Assembly (NCBI RefSeq): GCF_017315755.1
Contig: NZ_JAFLRJ010000083.1
Location: 1-64,000 of the forward strand
DNA length: 64,000 bases
Origin: Streptomyces beijiangensis
GTDB taxonomy: Bacteria; Actinomycetota; Actinomycetes; Streptomycetales; Streptomycetaceae
Reading direction: 5' to 3'
Position numbers and translations under genes: made by a program. Positions 29,881-37,968 of this stretch are shown piece by piece; the stretch's first letter is position 1, and each line of letters opens with the position of its first letter. Under the pieces are notes generated by a model that was not told where the DNA came from, searched no databases, and saw only the letters and a list, made by a program, of their open reading frames with translations.

Positions 29881-29930
29881 GCGCCGCTCCGCTTCTCGCT
29901 TTCCCGCGCCGCTCCGCTTCTCGCTTTCCC
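29881..29930. repeat. Perfect tandem duplication of a 25-bp unit
   Basis: The unit GCGCCGCTCCGCTTCTCGCT plus TTCCC occurs twice head to tail without mismatch (29881-29905 and 29906-29930). Partial copies of its CGCTTTCCC end lie just upstream. It sits between the NRPS-operon terminator and the ABC exporter. Confidence 0.9.
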
Positions 29931-30017
29931 GCTGGTGGCGGGCCGGTCGAGAGGGACTCAGGGGGCACGTCAGGTGCGTGAGGGGCCGGTGTCAGGCCCG
30001 CTGGGGAGAGTAGCGGT

Positions 30018-30956
30018 ATGACGAGTTCCGCGATCGCAGTCTCAGGGCTGCGCAAGGCATACGGCGACAAAGCCGTGCTCGACGGCATCGACTTCGAAGT
30101 TGCCGCGGGATCGGTTTTCTCCCTGCTCGGCCCGAACGGGGCCGGCAAGACAACGACGGTCAACATCCTGACGACGCTGCTGACGGCGGACGCCGGGACC
30201 GTGCGCGTGGCCGGGCACGACCTGGCGACCGCGACCAAGCAGGTGCGCGCGGCCATCGGCGTGACCGGCCAGTTCGCCGCGGTGGACGATCTGCTGTCCG
30301 GCCGGGAGAACCTGCAGCTGATGGCGGACCTGAAACGGGTGCGCTCCGGCGGCCAGGTGGTCGGCGGACTGCTGGAGCGGTTCGATCTGGTGGAGTCGGC
30401 GGACAAGCTGGCCTCGACCTACTCCGGCGGCATGCGCCGGAAGCTGGACCTGGCGATGACGCTGGTCGGCAGCCCGCAGATCATCTTCCTGGACGAGCCG
30501 ACGACGGGTCTCGACCCGCGCAGCCGGCGCACCATGTGGAGCATCGTCCGCGAGCTGGTGGCCGAGGGCACGACCATCTTCCTCACCACCCAGTACCTGG
30601 AGGAGGCCGACCAGCTCGCCGACCGGATCGCGGTGCTCGACGGGGGCCGCCTGGTCGCCCAGGGCACCTCCGACGAGCTCAAGCGCCAGATCCCCGGCAC
30701 CCACGTCCGGCTCCGGTTCACCGACGCCGGCGAACTCGACGCGGCGACGCGGCTCCTGGACGGGGCCCTGCGGGACGACGAGGAGCTGACCCTGCGGGTT
30801 CCCAGCGACGGCGAGTCCAAGTCGCTGCGGGCCCTGCTCGACCGGCTCGACGAGCACACGATCAACGCCCAGGAGTTTTCCGTGCACACACCGGACCTCG
30901 ACGATGTCTTCCTGGCCCTGACCGGCCGCACCAGCGAGGAGGCGATCGCCAAGTGA
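30018..30956 (+). CDS. ABC transporter ATPase, DrrA type
   Basis: 312-aa nucleotide-binding subunit of a drug-export ABC system. Walker A GPNGAGKTTTVNIL, signature YSGGMRRKLDLA, Walker B IIFLDEPTTGLD and the switch His region FLTTQYLEEADQLA are all intact. The C-terminal extension (about 220-312) is of the DrrA/daunorubicin-resistance type. The stop overlaps the permease GTG start. It probably exports the product or confers self-resistance, but it lacks the cluster palindrome upstream and may be regulated separately. Confidence 0.94.
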   Translation: MTSSAIAVSGLRKAYGDKAVLDGIDFEVAAGSVFSLLGPNGAGKTTTVNILTTLLTADAGTVRVAGHDLATATKQVRAAIGVTGQFAAVDDLLSGRENLQLMADLKRVRSGGQVVGGLLERFDLVESADKLASTYSGGMRRKLDLAMTLVGSPQIIFLDEPTTGLDPRSRRTMWSIVRELVAEGTTIFLTTQYLEEADQLADRIAVLDGGRLVAQGTSDELKRQIPGTHVRLRFTDAGELDAATRLLDGALRDDEELTLRVPSDGESKSLRALLDRLDEHTINAQEFSVHTPDLDDVFLALTGRTSEEAIAK

Positions 30957-31714
30957 GCACCGTCTCGCTGCCGCTGGCCGACTCGGCCATCATGCTGCGC
31001 CGCAACCTCAAGCACACCCTGCGTAACCCGGTCACGGTGTTCAACGCGGTGCTCTTCCCGATCGTCCTCATGCTCATGTTCGTCAAGGTGCTCGGCGGCG
31101 GATTCGACGTCGGCGTCGCCTACATCGACTACGTGACACCCGGCCTGCTCGTCATGGCCATCAGTTACGGGCTCGGGGCCACCGCGACGGAGGTGAACTC
31201 CGACATGACCACGGGCGTCATCAACCGCCTCAAGGTCATGGACGTCTCCCGCGGAGCCATGCTCAGCGGGCACGTCATCATCACCACCGTCCGCGCCCTG
31301 GTCGCCTGCGCGGCCATCATCGGGGTCGCCTTCCTCATGGGATTCGACCCGGGCGCGAGCGCCCTGGACTGGCTCGGCGTGGTCGGCGTCCTCGTGCTGC
31401 TGGGCTTCGCGGCGAGCTGGCTCACCGTCGCCATGGGTCTGTCCGCCAAGACCGTGGAGTCGGCGGGCATGGCCACGGTGCCGCTGATCATGCTGCCGTT
31501 CCTGAGCAGCGCGTTCGTCCCCGCGGACACGATGGGGGCCGGTGTGCGCCAGTTCGTCGAGTACCAGCCGTTCACCCCGATCATCGAGACGCTGCGCGGG
31601 CTGCTCGCGGGCAACCCGTCGGGCAGCGACGCGATCGCGGCCGTCGCCTGGTGCGCCGCCTTCGCCGTCCTCGGTTACGTGTGGGCGGTGTCCACCTTCA
31701 AGAAGCGGGCGTGA
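30953..31714 (+). CDS. ABC transporter permease, DrrB type
   Basis: 253-aa ABC-2 type membrane subunit with about six hydrophobic segments (roughly residues 30-50, 60-80, 108-130, 138-165, 170-190, 225-247). The cytoplasmic-loop residues NRLKVMDVSRGAMLSGH are typical of the DrrB family. GTG 30953 overlaps the ATPase stop (GTGA), so the two are translationally coupled and form one exporter. Confidence 0.93.
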   Translation: MSTVSLPLADSAIMLRRNLKHTLRNPVTVFNAVLFPIVLMLMFVKVLGGGFDVGVAYIDYVTPGLLVMAISYGLGATATEVNSDMTTGVINRLKVMDVSRGAMLSGHVIITTVRALVACAAIIGVAFLMGFDPGASALDWLGVVGVLVLLGFAASWLTVAMGLSAKTVESAGMATVPLIMLPFLSSAFVPADTMGAGVRQFVEYQPFTPIIETLRGLLAGNPSGSDAIAAVAWCAAFAVLGYVWAVSTFKKRA

Positions 31715-31775
31715 CGCCGGCCGGCGTGCTCGAGCTGGGCTCCGGCCCCGCTGTGTGAACACCTCCGAGACTGAA

Positions 31776-31804
31776 GCGGCTCCTGAAAATCCGTCAGGGG
31801 CCGC
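31776..31804 (+). terminator. Hairpin between ABC permease and phospholipase gene
   Basis: An 11-bp stem (GCGGCTCCTGA with TCAGGGGCCGC, one G-U) and a 7-nt loop. It ends only 9 nt before the GGAGG ribosome site of the next gene. It is therefore either the exporter's terminator or a structured leader of the phospholipase mRNA. Confidence 0.55.
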
Positions 31805-31823
31805 ATCGATCCCGGAGGTTTTC

Positions 31824-32276
31824 GTGAACCGTCAGGTCGCAAGAGGCATCGGCGTCTCGGCCGCCGCGCTGTTCGCCGTCACAGCGTTCGGCTCCCCCGC
31901 CAGTGCGGCCCCCGCCGACAAGCCGCAGGTGTTCTCGTCGTGGACCCAGACCAGTGTCGCCAGCTACAACGCCTTCATAGCCGCCCGCAACAACCAGGGC
32001 GCCTGGGCGTCCTACGGGTTCAGCTGGAGCACCGACCTCTGCTCCAGCTCGCCGGACAACCCGCTGGGATTCACGTTCGAACTCCCTTGTGCGCGCCATG
32101 ACTTCGGCTACCGCAACTCCAAGGCGATGGGTGTCTTCGACGCCGGCAAGGCACGGATCGACAGCGCGTTCTACGAGGACCTGAAGCGTGTCTGCGCCCC
32201 GCAGAGCACCGTGAAGAAGGCCGCGTGCAACTCGCTGGCGTGGACGTACTACGAGGCGGTCAAGAACCTCGGCTGA
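31824..32276 (+). CDS. Secreted prokaryotic phospholipase A2
   Basis: 150-aa exported enzyme hydrolysing the sn-2 ester of phospholipids. A signal peptide (MNRQVARGIGVSAAALF... ending GSPASA|AP) is followed by a small, four-cysteine catalytic domain. The hallmark CARHDFGYRN carries the His-Asp pair of the Streptomyces violaceoruber PLA2 family. GTG 31824 is fixed by GGAGG at 31814-31818. It sits between the exporter and the convergent aminotransferase, with a bidirectional terminator after it. No biosynthetic role is evident, and it may simply be a neighbour trapped inside the cluster. Confidence 0.92.
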   Translation: MNRQVARGIGVSAAALFAVTAFGSPASAAPADKPQVFSSWTQTSVASYNAFIAARNNQGAWASYGFSWSTDLCSSSPDNPLGFTFELPCARHDFGYRNSKAMGVFDAGKARIDSAFYEDLKRVCAPQSTVKKAACNSLAWTYYEAVKNLG

Positions 32277-32291
32277 CCGGCGGCGCCCGAA

Positions 32292-32340
32292 CGCCCGTGC
32301 GGCCAGGTCCCCTCGCTCCGGGGTCCTGGCCGCACGGGCG
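32292..32340. terminator. Bidirectional terminator between convergent genes
   Basis: A 21-bp stem with one mismatch (left arm from CGCCCGTGCGGCCAGG, right arm to CCTGGCCGCACGGGCG) around TCGCTCC. It lies between the stops of the phospholipase (+) and aminotransferase (-) genes. Confidence 0.85.
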
Positions 32341-32349
32341 TGGTGCGTC

Positions 32350-33702
32350 TCAGGAGTGCGCGACGCCGACGAGGTGCCGTGCGCGCTGGTCCTGGACGAG
32401 TGCGCCCAGCCGCCCCACCCCCAGGGTGATCTGCTCGGGGGTGAGCACGCTGAAGGAGAGCCGGGCCTGGCGGAAGCCGGCGGTGCCCTCGTAGAAGTGG
32501 TGCATGGGGGTCCACAGGACGCCGAACTTCGAGGCCGAGTACTCCAGCATCGCGTCGTCCGCCGTGAACGGCAGGGTGACGACGACGAACATCCCGCCCT
32601 GCGGGGTGTTCCACGAGACGTCCTGCGAGAGGCCGGGCAGGGTTCCGAAGACGGACTTCAGGCTGTCCAGCACGGTGGCCAGGTTCTGGCGGTAGACCGC
32701 GGCCTCCCGGGCGGTGGCGCGCTTGAGGCTGCACCCGTTCTCCAGGAGGTACCCGCCGATGACCGCCTGGGCGACGGACGAGGTGTTCAGCGTGACCATG
32801 CTCTTGAGCTTGGCGAGATGGTCGGCGAGGAGCAGGGGGCCCGCACCGGAGGCCCCGTCCGGAGTCACGGGCTGGTCCGCGATGACGTAACCCACGCGGG
32901 CGCCGGCGAACGCGGACTTCGCGAACGAGCCGAGATGGATGACCTGGTGCTGTTCGTCCAGGGTCTTGAGCATGGGAAGCTGCGGGCCGCCGGCCCGGAA
33001 GAGGGTGTACGGGTTGTCCTCGATGACGAGGATCTGCTCCCGTTCCGCCAGTTCCAGCAGGGCGATCCGGTCCACCAGCGACATGCTCGCGCCGCTCGGG
33101 TTGGCGAAGTCGGGGACGACGTAACACGCGCGGGGCCGGAGCCCCTCGCGCCTGGCCGCCGCTATCTGCCGCTCCAGGTCCTCCAGGTCGATGCCGCCCT
33201 CGTGTTCCCTTACGGAACGCAGCGGGGCGCCCGCCACCCGTGCCGCACCGATGAACCCGACGTAGTTGGGGGTCGCGGCCAGGATGACATCGCGGGCGTC
33301 CCGTACGAGCGCGCGCAGCAGGAGCACCATCGCCTCCTGGCAGCCGGTGGTCACCACGATGCTCTCCGGGTCCACGATGAGACCCTCGTCGACCTCGAGC
33401 TGGCGCGCTATGAGCTCGTGGATGAAGCCTTTGGTGCGGCCGTACTGGAAGAAGGTGCGCCGCACCTGCTCCGCGGGAAGGCCCTTCTCGTCCTCGAGAT
33501 AACTCTTGAACGTCATGAGGTGACGTGACAGGTCCTCGACGTCGTAGAAGCCCTCGAACGGGCGGCCCGCCGAGAAGGAGACGGCATCGGGGTACCTGCC
33601 CGCGAGCTCGTTGAGCAGCGTCATGGACGTGAGCGCGGGATCGTCGACCGACTCGTGCAGGTCGGTGACTCTCAGCCGAATTGGCCCTGGTTTTATGGAC
33701 AT
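32350..33702 (-). CDS. PLP-dependent aminotransferase, fold type I
   Basis: 450-aa class I/II aminotransferase of the group that includes HpgT, VioD and MppQ-like enzymes of NRPS clusters. Visible features are VVTTGCQEAM, PNYVGF, the PLP ring-contact DFANPSG, and the Schiff-base lysine in LGSFAKSAFAGARVGYV (Lys262). It should make or convert a non-proteinogenic amino acid; the substrate is not readable. ATG 33702 is used here; a GTG two codons upstream (33708) lies closer to a GAGGA site and is an alternative. It is divergent from the PhyH gene, with a shared region containing palindrome copy B. Confidence 0.88.
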   Translation of the reverse strand: MSIKPGPIRLRVTDLHESVDDPALTSMTLLNELAGRYPDAVSFSAGRPFEGFYDVEDLSRHLMTFKSYLEDEKGLPAEQVRRTFFQYGRTKGFIHELIARQLEVDEGLIVDPESIVVTTGCQEAMVLLLRALVRDARDVILAATPNYVGFIGAARVAGAPLRSVREHEGGIDLEDLERQIAAARREGLRPRACYVVPDFANPSGASMSLVDRIALLELAEREQILVIEDNPYTLFRAGGPQLPMLKTLDEQHQVIHLGSFAKSAFAGARVGYVIADQPVTPDGASGAGPLLLADHLAKLKSMVTLNTSSVAQAVIGGYLLENGCSLKRATAREAAVYRQNLATVLDSLKSVFGTLPGLSQDVSWNTPQGGMFVVVTLPFTADDAMLEYSASKFGVLWTPMHHFYEGTAGFRQARLSFSVLTPEQITLGVGRLGALVQDQRARHLVGVAHS

Positions 33703-33898
33703 AGTCACGTCATCCTCATCCGCCGGACAACTCAGCGCTGAGCTGGTGTCGGTTATGTACCTCGTCGGGGGATCTCCAGAATATATGTCCCTGCCCTCCC
33801 GGCGTGAAGACCATTGCTGCCCGGCGGCCTGATATTCCTGTGCAGGGCCCGGCAGTTCGGGGCGGGCTATTGACATACGGCAGGGGCGCACCATGCGG

Positions 33899-33918
33899 CT
33901 GTCCTGTCGGCGGGACAG
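33899..33918. promoter_or_regulatory. Operator-like palindrome, copy B
   Basis: CTGTCCTGTCGGCGGGACAG. The two mismatching pairs would be G-T. Its 18-bp core is identical to copy C. It is 197 bp from the aminotransferase start and 299 bp from the dioxygenase start. Confidence 0.65.
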
Positions 33919-33966
33919 GGCGGCTCCTCTATTTCCATGGCCAAAGGCCCCCGGGCCCCTGGGACG

Positions 33967-33997
33967 TTGACACTCTCCTGGCAGGCGGACAGAGTAT
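33967..33997 (+). promoter_or_regulatory. Tentative promoter for PhyH dioxygenase
   Basis: TTGACA, a 19-bp spacer and GAGTAT, about 220 bp before the start codon. The -35 is perfect to consensus but the -10 and spacing are poor. Confidence 0.3.
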
Positions 33998-34216
33998 TGG
34001 ATTGCTGGAGAATGACGTGAGGGCCGTACGAGAAAATCCTCCGGTATTTCGCGGGGTTTCGCGGGCCTCCGTCCGGGCTTTCTGTCCGGCCACGGCGGCG
34101 GCTTATCAGGGCAATGCCGCGCCGGCACTCCGGTTCGACCACTCCCCATTGCCGCCGTGGCGGCGAACCCGTTCCGCGGGGCAATCGGTATCTGACACCT
34201 GAGAAGGAGCTGAGGC

Positions 34217-35146
34217 ATGACCACAATGGTTGGCGATGCCGTTCTCGAGAAGGCTGCGGCGGACTACGCCGAGCAGGGCTTCTCCATCATCCGTAACGTC
34301 GTGCCGCAGGACCTCATCGAGGAGGCGCGCACCCACGTCGCCTGGCTCACCCGCAAGTATCCGGACCTGCGCCCGGAGCACTTCCACCACCCGCTGATCC
34401 GCAATGACGCCTTCTGGGCACGGCTGGTCTCGGACCGGCGTCTGCTGGACATAGCGGAGTTCTTCCTCGGCCCGGACCTGGCGTGCTTCACCGCCCACTA
34501 CATCTGCAAGCCCCCGTACAACGGGCAGCCGGTGCTGTGGCACCAGGACGGCGCGTACTGGTCGCTGAGCCCCATGAAGGCGCTGACGGTGTGGCTGGCC
34601 GTCGACGAGAGCACCACGGAGAACGGCTGCCTGCGCATGATTCCCGGCAGCCACGTACTGCCCCTGCACAAGCCGTCGCTCCGTAACGACACGGACAACA
34701 TGCTCTTCTCCGCCTCCGACGAGGACCTGGTGCGGGAGTGGGCCCAGGAGCACGGGGTCGTCGACATCGAGCTCCAGCCGGGCGACGTCTCGATCCACCA
34801 CCCCAACCTGCTGCACTGCTCGGAGCCGAACACCTCCGCCAAGCGGCGGTGCGGGCTCGACATGGGGTACATCTCCACGTCCACGCGGATCCACAGCGAC
34901 GGGATCTACCTCGACCCCTTGCTCGTCCGCGGCTCCGACTCCGAGGGCCTCAACAGCTACCGTCCGTTCCCCACCTGCGAGGAGGGCGAGACGATTCCGT
35001 TCGACGGCCAGGACGAGTGGGGCGACAAGGTGGCCAAGCTCAACGCGGCGCTGCCGGCGCGTTCGAGGGACCTCCCCGAGGAGAGCCCCATCGAGACGAC
35101 CCGCCACATGATCGAGCGGCTGCGCGCGGGCACCACGAAGAACTGA
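34217..35146 (+). CDS. Phytanoyl-CoA dioxygenase (PhyH) family Fe(II)/2-oxoglutarate oxygenase
   Basis: 309-aa non-heme iron oxygenase. The metal-binding facial triad is visible: His109 and Asp111 in WHQDGAYW, distal His200 in NLLHCSEPN, with a following Arg (KRRCGLDMGY) for 2-oxoglutarate. Length and motif spacing are normal for natural-product PhyH enzymes. Hydroxylation of an amino-acid residue or of the polyketide is expected; the related polyoxypeptin pathway also uses a PhyH enzyme. It is monocistronic, bounded by palindrome B upstream and a strong hairpin downstream. Confidence 0.9.
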   Translation: MTTMVGDAVLEKAAADYAEQGFSIIRNVVPQDLIEEARTHVAWLTRKYPDLRPEHFHHPLIRNDAFWARLVSDRRLLDIAEFFLGPDLACFTAHYICKPPYNGQPVLWHQDGAYWSLSPMKALTVWLAVDESTTENGCLRMIPGSHVLPLHKPSLRNDTDNMLFSASDEDLVREWAQEHGVVDIELQPGDVSIHHPNLLHCSEPNTSAKRRCGLDMGYISTSTRIHSDGIYLDPLLVRGSDSEGLNSYRPFPTCEEGETIPFDGQDEWGDKVAKLNAALPARSRDLPEESPIETTRHMIERLRAGTTKN

Positions 35147-35162
35147 CCGCGGCCGTACCCGA

Positions 35163-35196
35163 CGATGGCCCGCCGCGCACGCGCGGCGGGCCATCG
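35163..35196. terminator. Bidirectional terminator between two dioxygenase genes
   Basis: A perfect 16-bp inverted repeat (CGATGGCCCGCCGCGC, AC, GCGCGGCGGGCCATCG) lies between the convergent stops of the PhyH gene and the proline-hydroxylase-like gene. Confidence 0.85.
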
Positions 35197-35216
35197 GCGC
35201 TCTGGCGGCGGTTGCT

Positions 35217-36068
35217 TCACCAGTTGAAGGCCTCGCCGTCGCCCCGCTTCTCGATGCAGTACGTACGGAACGTCTCGGCCGTGGTGACCATGTCCGCGTT
35301 GCCGGTGCGCCGCACCGCCTCCACGTACCAGTCGAACGCGGCGGTGGCGTGCGCGCTCCGCTCGAAGTGGACCTCGGCGAACCGGCGGAAGCCGGCCCGC
35401 AGGGTCGCCGGGGTCAGCTCGGCGCCCGAGGCGATGAGTTCCTCGAGTTCCGTGTCGCTCAGCTCGGGCCGGTCCATGATGCGGACCGGCTGGGTCGCCG
35501 GTATGTCGCCGCGGATCTCCAGGGGTTCCCCGGTGTCCGAGAAGTCGAGGCAGAGGGAGAGCCGGGGCGTCTCGGCGGTGCTGCGCGCGGAGTGCGGGTC
35601 GGTCGAGTGGATGCTCCACACCTCGCCGCGGCGGATGTGATAGACGGTGTCGTTCTCGGAATGGAGGGATTCCTCGCCGGTGCGCAGCGGGACCTGCAGC
35701 CTGATACCCGGCTTGGCCCATTCGAGAAAGTCCACGTGCGGGGCGAGGAGCCCGTCACGGAGGCTGAAGATACGCACCCACTGCAGCCGGTCCACCGGGA
35801 AATGGGCGGCCACCAGGGACATGATGTTCGGCAGCTGTTTGCCCAGTTCGGTGAGGGCGAGACGGCCCTCGTGCGGGCGGAACGAGTCGTCGGACTCGGC
35901 CCCGCTGCCGTTGGCCAGCACATGCGAGGACCACGATCCAAAAGTGAAGGCATCGTATTCGCCGCCGTACTCGTGGCGGTCCACGACGGGCAATTCGGAA
36001 GCCAGGTCGTACGAGTCGATGGGCAGCACCGCAAGCCGTTGCGACTTCAGCAAGAAAATCCCCTCCAT
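35217..36068 (-). CDS. Proline cis-3-hydroxylase-like Fe(II)/2-oxoglutarate oxygenase
   Basis: About 283 aa, similar along its length to bacterial L-proline 3-hydroxylase. Matches include EYDAFTFGSW near the N-terminus, the iron ligands His111 and Asp113 in PHVDFLEW, HSENDTVYHIRRGEVW, a distal His in TDPHSARS, RLSLCLDF, and the C-terminal helical domain FDWYVEAVRRTGNADMV. It should hydroxylate proline or a cyclic analogue such as piperazic or pipecolic acid, or another residue. Start is uncertain: ATG 36068 has only a weak ribosome site, while TTG 36053 has GGAGGGG at 6-nt spacing and aligns well with the family N-terminus. It is divergent from the carrier/P450 operon across palindrome C. Confidence 0.88.
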   Translation of the reverse strand: MEGIFLLKSQRLAVLPIDSYDLASELPVVDRHEYGGEYDAFTFGSWSSHVLANGSGAESDDSFRPHEGRLALTELGKQLPNIMSLVAAHFPVDRLQWVRIFSLRDGLLAPHVDFLEWAKPGIRLQVPLRTGEESLHSENDTVYHIRRGEVWSIHSTDPHSARSTAETPRLSLCLDFSDTGEPLEIRGDIPATQPVRIMDRPELSDTELEELIASGAELTPATLRAGFRRFAEVHFERSAHATAAFDWYVEAVRRTGNADMVTTAETFRTYCIEKRGDGEAFNW

Positions 36069-36448
36069 CACATGATTGCTTTTCTTCAGAACGTCACCCT
36101 AATTCTTCCGAGATACGGATGGCAATGACTTGCTGCCTTATGCTCGGGGGAGTGCGACGGTTGCCCGCCGGGTCCTGACGACCCCCTGGACACCGCCCTC
36201 CACGGTGCGCCCGGCGGGGCGCCGATGACGCCGTCCCGCCGCGCCGGCACCCGGTCCGAGCAGGACCGGAAGGGTCCGGCATTGTCCTGTCGGCGGGACA
36301 GTGCCGGACCCGTCGGGGTGTTCGCGCTGTCATCCCTTGCCCGGGGTTTCCCCGGCCCTCTACCGTGACGTCGACGCCGCTTTTCCCAATGAGCGGCCGA
36401 GCTCTGGTGTCAGTACTCCCGGTAATTCAGGAAAAGGAAAGGCTGGCA
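36069..36448. promoter_or_regulatory. Divergent promoter region with nested inverted repeats
   Basis: About 380-bp gap between the hydroxylase (-) and the carrier/P450/PKS operon (+). It contains a short dyad (CCGGTCC/GGACCGG, 36250-36268), then the 40-bp extended palindrome C. A weak rightward promoter candidate (TTGCCC, then TACCGT about 18 bp on, near 36338-36367) is possible. Confidence 0.55.
36271..36310. promoter_or_regulatory. Operator-like palindrome, copy C, within a 40-bp inverted repeat
   Basis: Core TGTCCTGTCGGCGGGACA (36282-36299) is flanked by perfect 10-bp arms GGGTCCGGCA and TGCCGGACCC. Over the 20-base half-sites, 17 pairs are perfect and three would be G-U. It lies 149 bp before the carrier-protein start and about 200 bp before the hydroxylase. 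Confidence 0.7.
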
Positions 36449-36721
36449 ATGGAGTCGTCAGAAGGACAGGTCGCGCTGTCGAGCGCGCCGGCATCGCTCG
36501 TACAGGAAATCTCGGCGCTGTGGGGGGAACAGCTCGGAGCGCGCGAAGTCGGTCCTGAAGACGACTTCTTCGCGCTCGGCGGCAATTCCCTCACCGGAAT
36601 CAAAATCATCGACCGCGTGGCGCAGGACTACGGCGTCAAGCTGTCCGTGCGCGACTTCTACCTGGCGCAGACCCCCACCCGCGTCGCCGAGCTGATCGAG
36701 CAGGGGAGGGCCGGTAGGTGA
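36449..36721 (+). CDS. Free-standing peptidyl carrier protein (second copy)
   Basis: 90-aa carrier protein with phosphopantetheine site DDFFALGGNSLTGIK. ATG 36449 follows AAGGAAAGG; an upstream in-frame start lacks carrier-protein homology. Its stop overlaps the P450 start by 4 bp. A PCP coupled to a P450 is the usual arrangement when the oxidase works on an aminoacyl-S-PCP, as in the NovH/NovI type of beta-hydroxylation. It has no adjacent A domain and must be loaded in trans, probably by the enzyme at 5.4-6.9 kb. Confidence 0.93.
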   Translation: MESSEGQVALSSAPASLVQEISALWGEQLGAREVGPEDDFFALGGNSLTGIKIIDRVAQDYGVKLSVRDFYLAQTPTRVAELIEQGRAGR

Positions 36722-37968
36722 GGCTGACGCCGGGTCCCGCGCGCGCCGTCGACCTCGGCGGCGTCGACCTGTTCGACCTGGACCTGTACGGCTCCGGGGA
36801 TCCGCATCCCGTCTGGGACGCGATGCGGGCGAAGGCGCCCCTGCACCACCAAGTCCTCCCCGACGGACGGGAGTTCTGGTCGGTGACCCGCCACGAGGAC
36901 GTCTGCCGCGTCCTGGGGGACCACCGGGAGTTCACCTCGGAGCGCGGCACGGTCCCCACCCACCTCGGGCAGGACGACGTCGCGGCCGGTGTGCTGATGA
37001 CATCCACCGACCCGCCCCGGCACACCGAGGTCCGCAGGCCGCTCGGCTCCAAGCTCACGGCGCGCGCGGTGAAGTCCTGGGAGGACAGCATCCGCGGGAC
37101 GATCCGGCGCTTCCTCGAGCCGGCGCTCGACGGCGAGCCCTTCGACCTGGCCGAACGGGCGCTGCTCCTGCCCGCGATGGTCACCGGCCCGCTCCTGGGC
37201 ATCCCGGAGAAGGACTGGGCCGAACTCGTCCAGCTGACCGCGATGGTGACGGCCCCCTCCGACCCGCACTTCCGGCTCGGCAGCGAAGCCGCGACGCTGG
37301 CCATCTCCCACCACGAGCTGGTCACCTACGTCAAGGAGTGGGTCAACCACCGCCGGGCGACCGGCGACGAGGACGACAGCCTGCTCCACCACCTCATGAG
37401 CGTGCGTCCCGGCGGCGCGCCGCTGACCGACGAGGAGATCGCCCTCGACGGCTACAGCATTCTCCTGGGTGCCAACGTGACGACGCCGCACACCGTCTCC
37501 GGCACCGTGCAGGCCCTCATCGAGCGGCCCGAACAGTTCGCGAAGGCGCAGGCAGACCCGGGCCTGATCCCGAACCTCGTCGAGGAAGGGCTGCGCTGGA
37601 CCTCGGCCGCGTGCAATTTCATGCGGTACGCGGTGGACGACGTACAGATCGGCGGAGGCACCATCCCGGCCCGCGGAGCCGTCGTCGCGTGGATCGGATC
37701 GGCCAACCGGGACGAGTCCCTGTTTCCCGATCCGCACACGTTCGACATCACGCGCGCCAACGCCAAGCGCCAGGTCGCGTTCGGGTTCGGCCCGCACTTC
37801 TGCATCGGGGCCCCGCTGGCGCGGCTCACCCTGCGCGTCTTCTTCGAGGAACTGCTCCAGACGTTCGGATCGATCGAGCTCGCCGGCGAACCGGAGCACC
37901 TGCGGTCGTACTTCATCGCCGGGATGACCCACCTCCCCATCGCCGCGCAGAAACGACTGACGCCATGA
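36718..37968 (+). CDS. Cytochrome P450 monooxygenase, probable aminoacyl-PCP beta-hydroxylase
   Basis: 416-aa soluble bacterial P450 (CYP105/107-like class). The heme-thiolate motif FGFGPHFCIGAPLARL has Cys362, the ExxR motif is in EEGLRW, and the I-helix LLGANVTT replaces the usual AGxDTT with a related GANVTT. GTG 36718 overlaps the carrier-protein stop; GGGGAGGG precedes it. Between a free PCP and a cysteine-type transferase, its likely job is beta-hydroxylation of a PCP-bound amino acid, plausibly leucine given the family's 3-hydroxyleucine. Hydroxylation of the polyketide C2 is the alternative. Confidence 0.92.
   Translation: MRLTPGPARAVDLGGVDLFDLDLYGSGDPHPVWDAMRAKAPLHHQVLPDGREFWSVTRHEDVCRVLGDHREFTSERGTVPTHLGQDDVAAGVLMTSTDPPRHTEVRRPLGSKLTARAVKSWEDSIRGTIRRFLEPALDGEPFDLAERALLLPAMVTGPLLGIPEKDWAELVQLTAMVTAPSDPHFRLGSEAATLAISHHELVTYVKEWVNHRRATGDEDDSLLHHLMSVRPGGAPLTDEEIALDGYSILLGANVTTPHTVSGTVQALIERPEQFAKAQADPGLIPNLVEEGLRWTSAACNFMRYAVDDVQIGGGTIPARGAVVAWIGSANRDESLFPDPHTFDITRANAKRQVAFGFGPHFCIGAPLARLTLRVFFEELLQTFGSIELAGEPEHLRSYFIAGMTHLPIAAQKRLTP

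Larger units (their letters stand above)
33703..34216. promoter_or_regulatory. Divergent promoter region between aminotransferase and PhyH dioxygenase
   Basis: 514-bp gap, noticeably more A/T-rich than the genes. It contains palindrome copy B (33899-33918) and a rightward TTGACA at 33967-33972 with GAGTAT 19 bp further on, a tentative promoter for the dioxygenase. No convincing small ORF was found. Confidence 0.55.
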
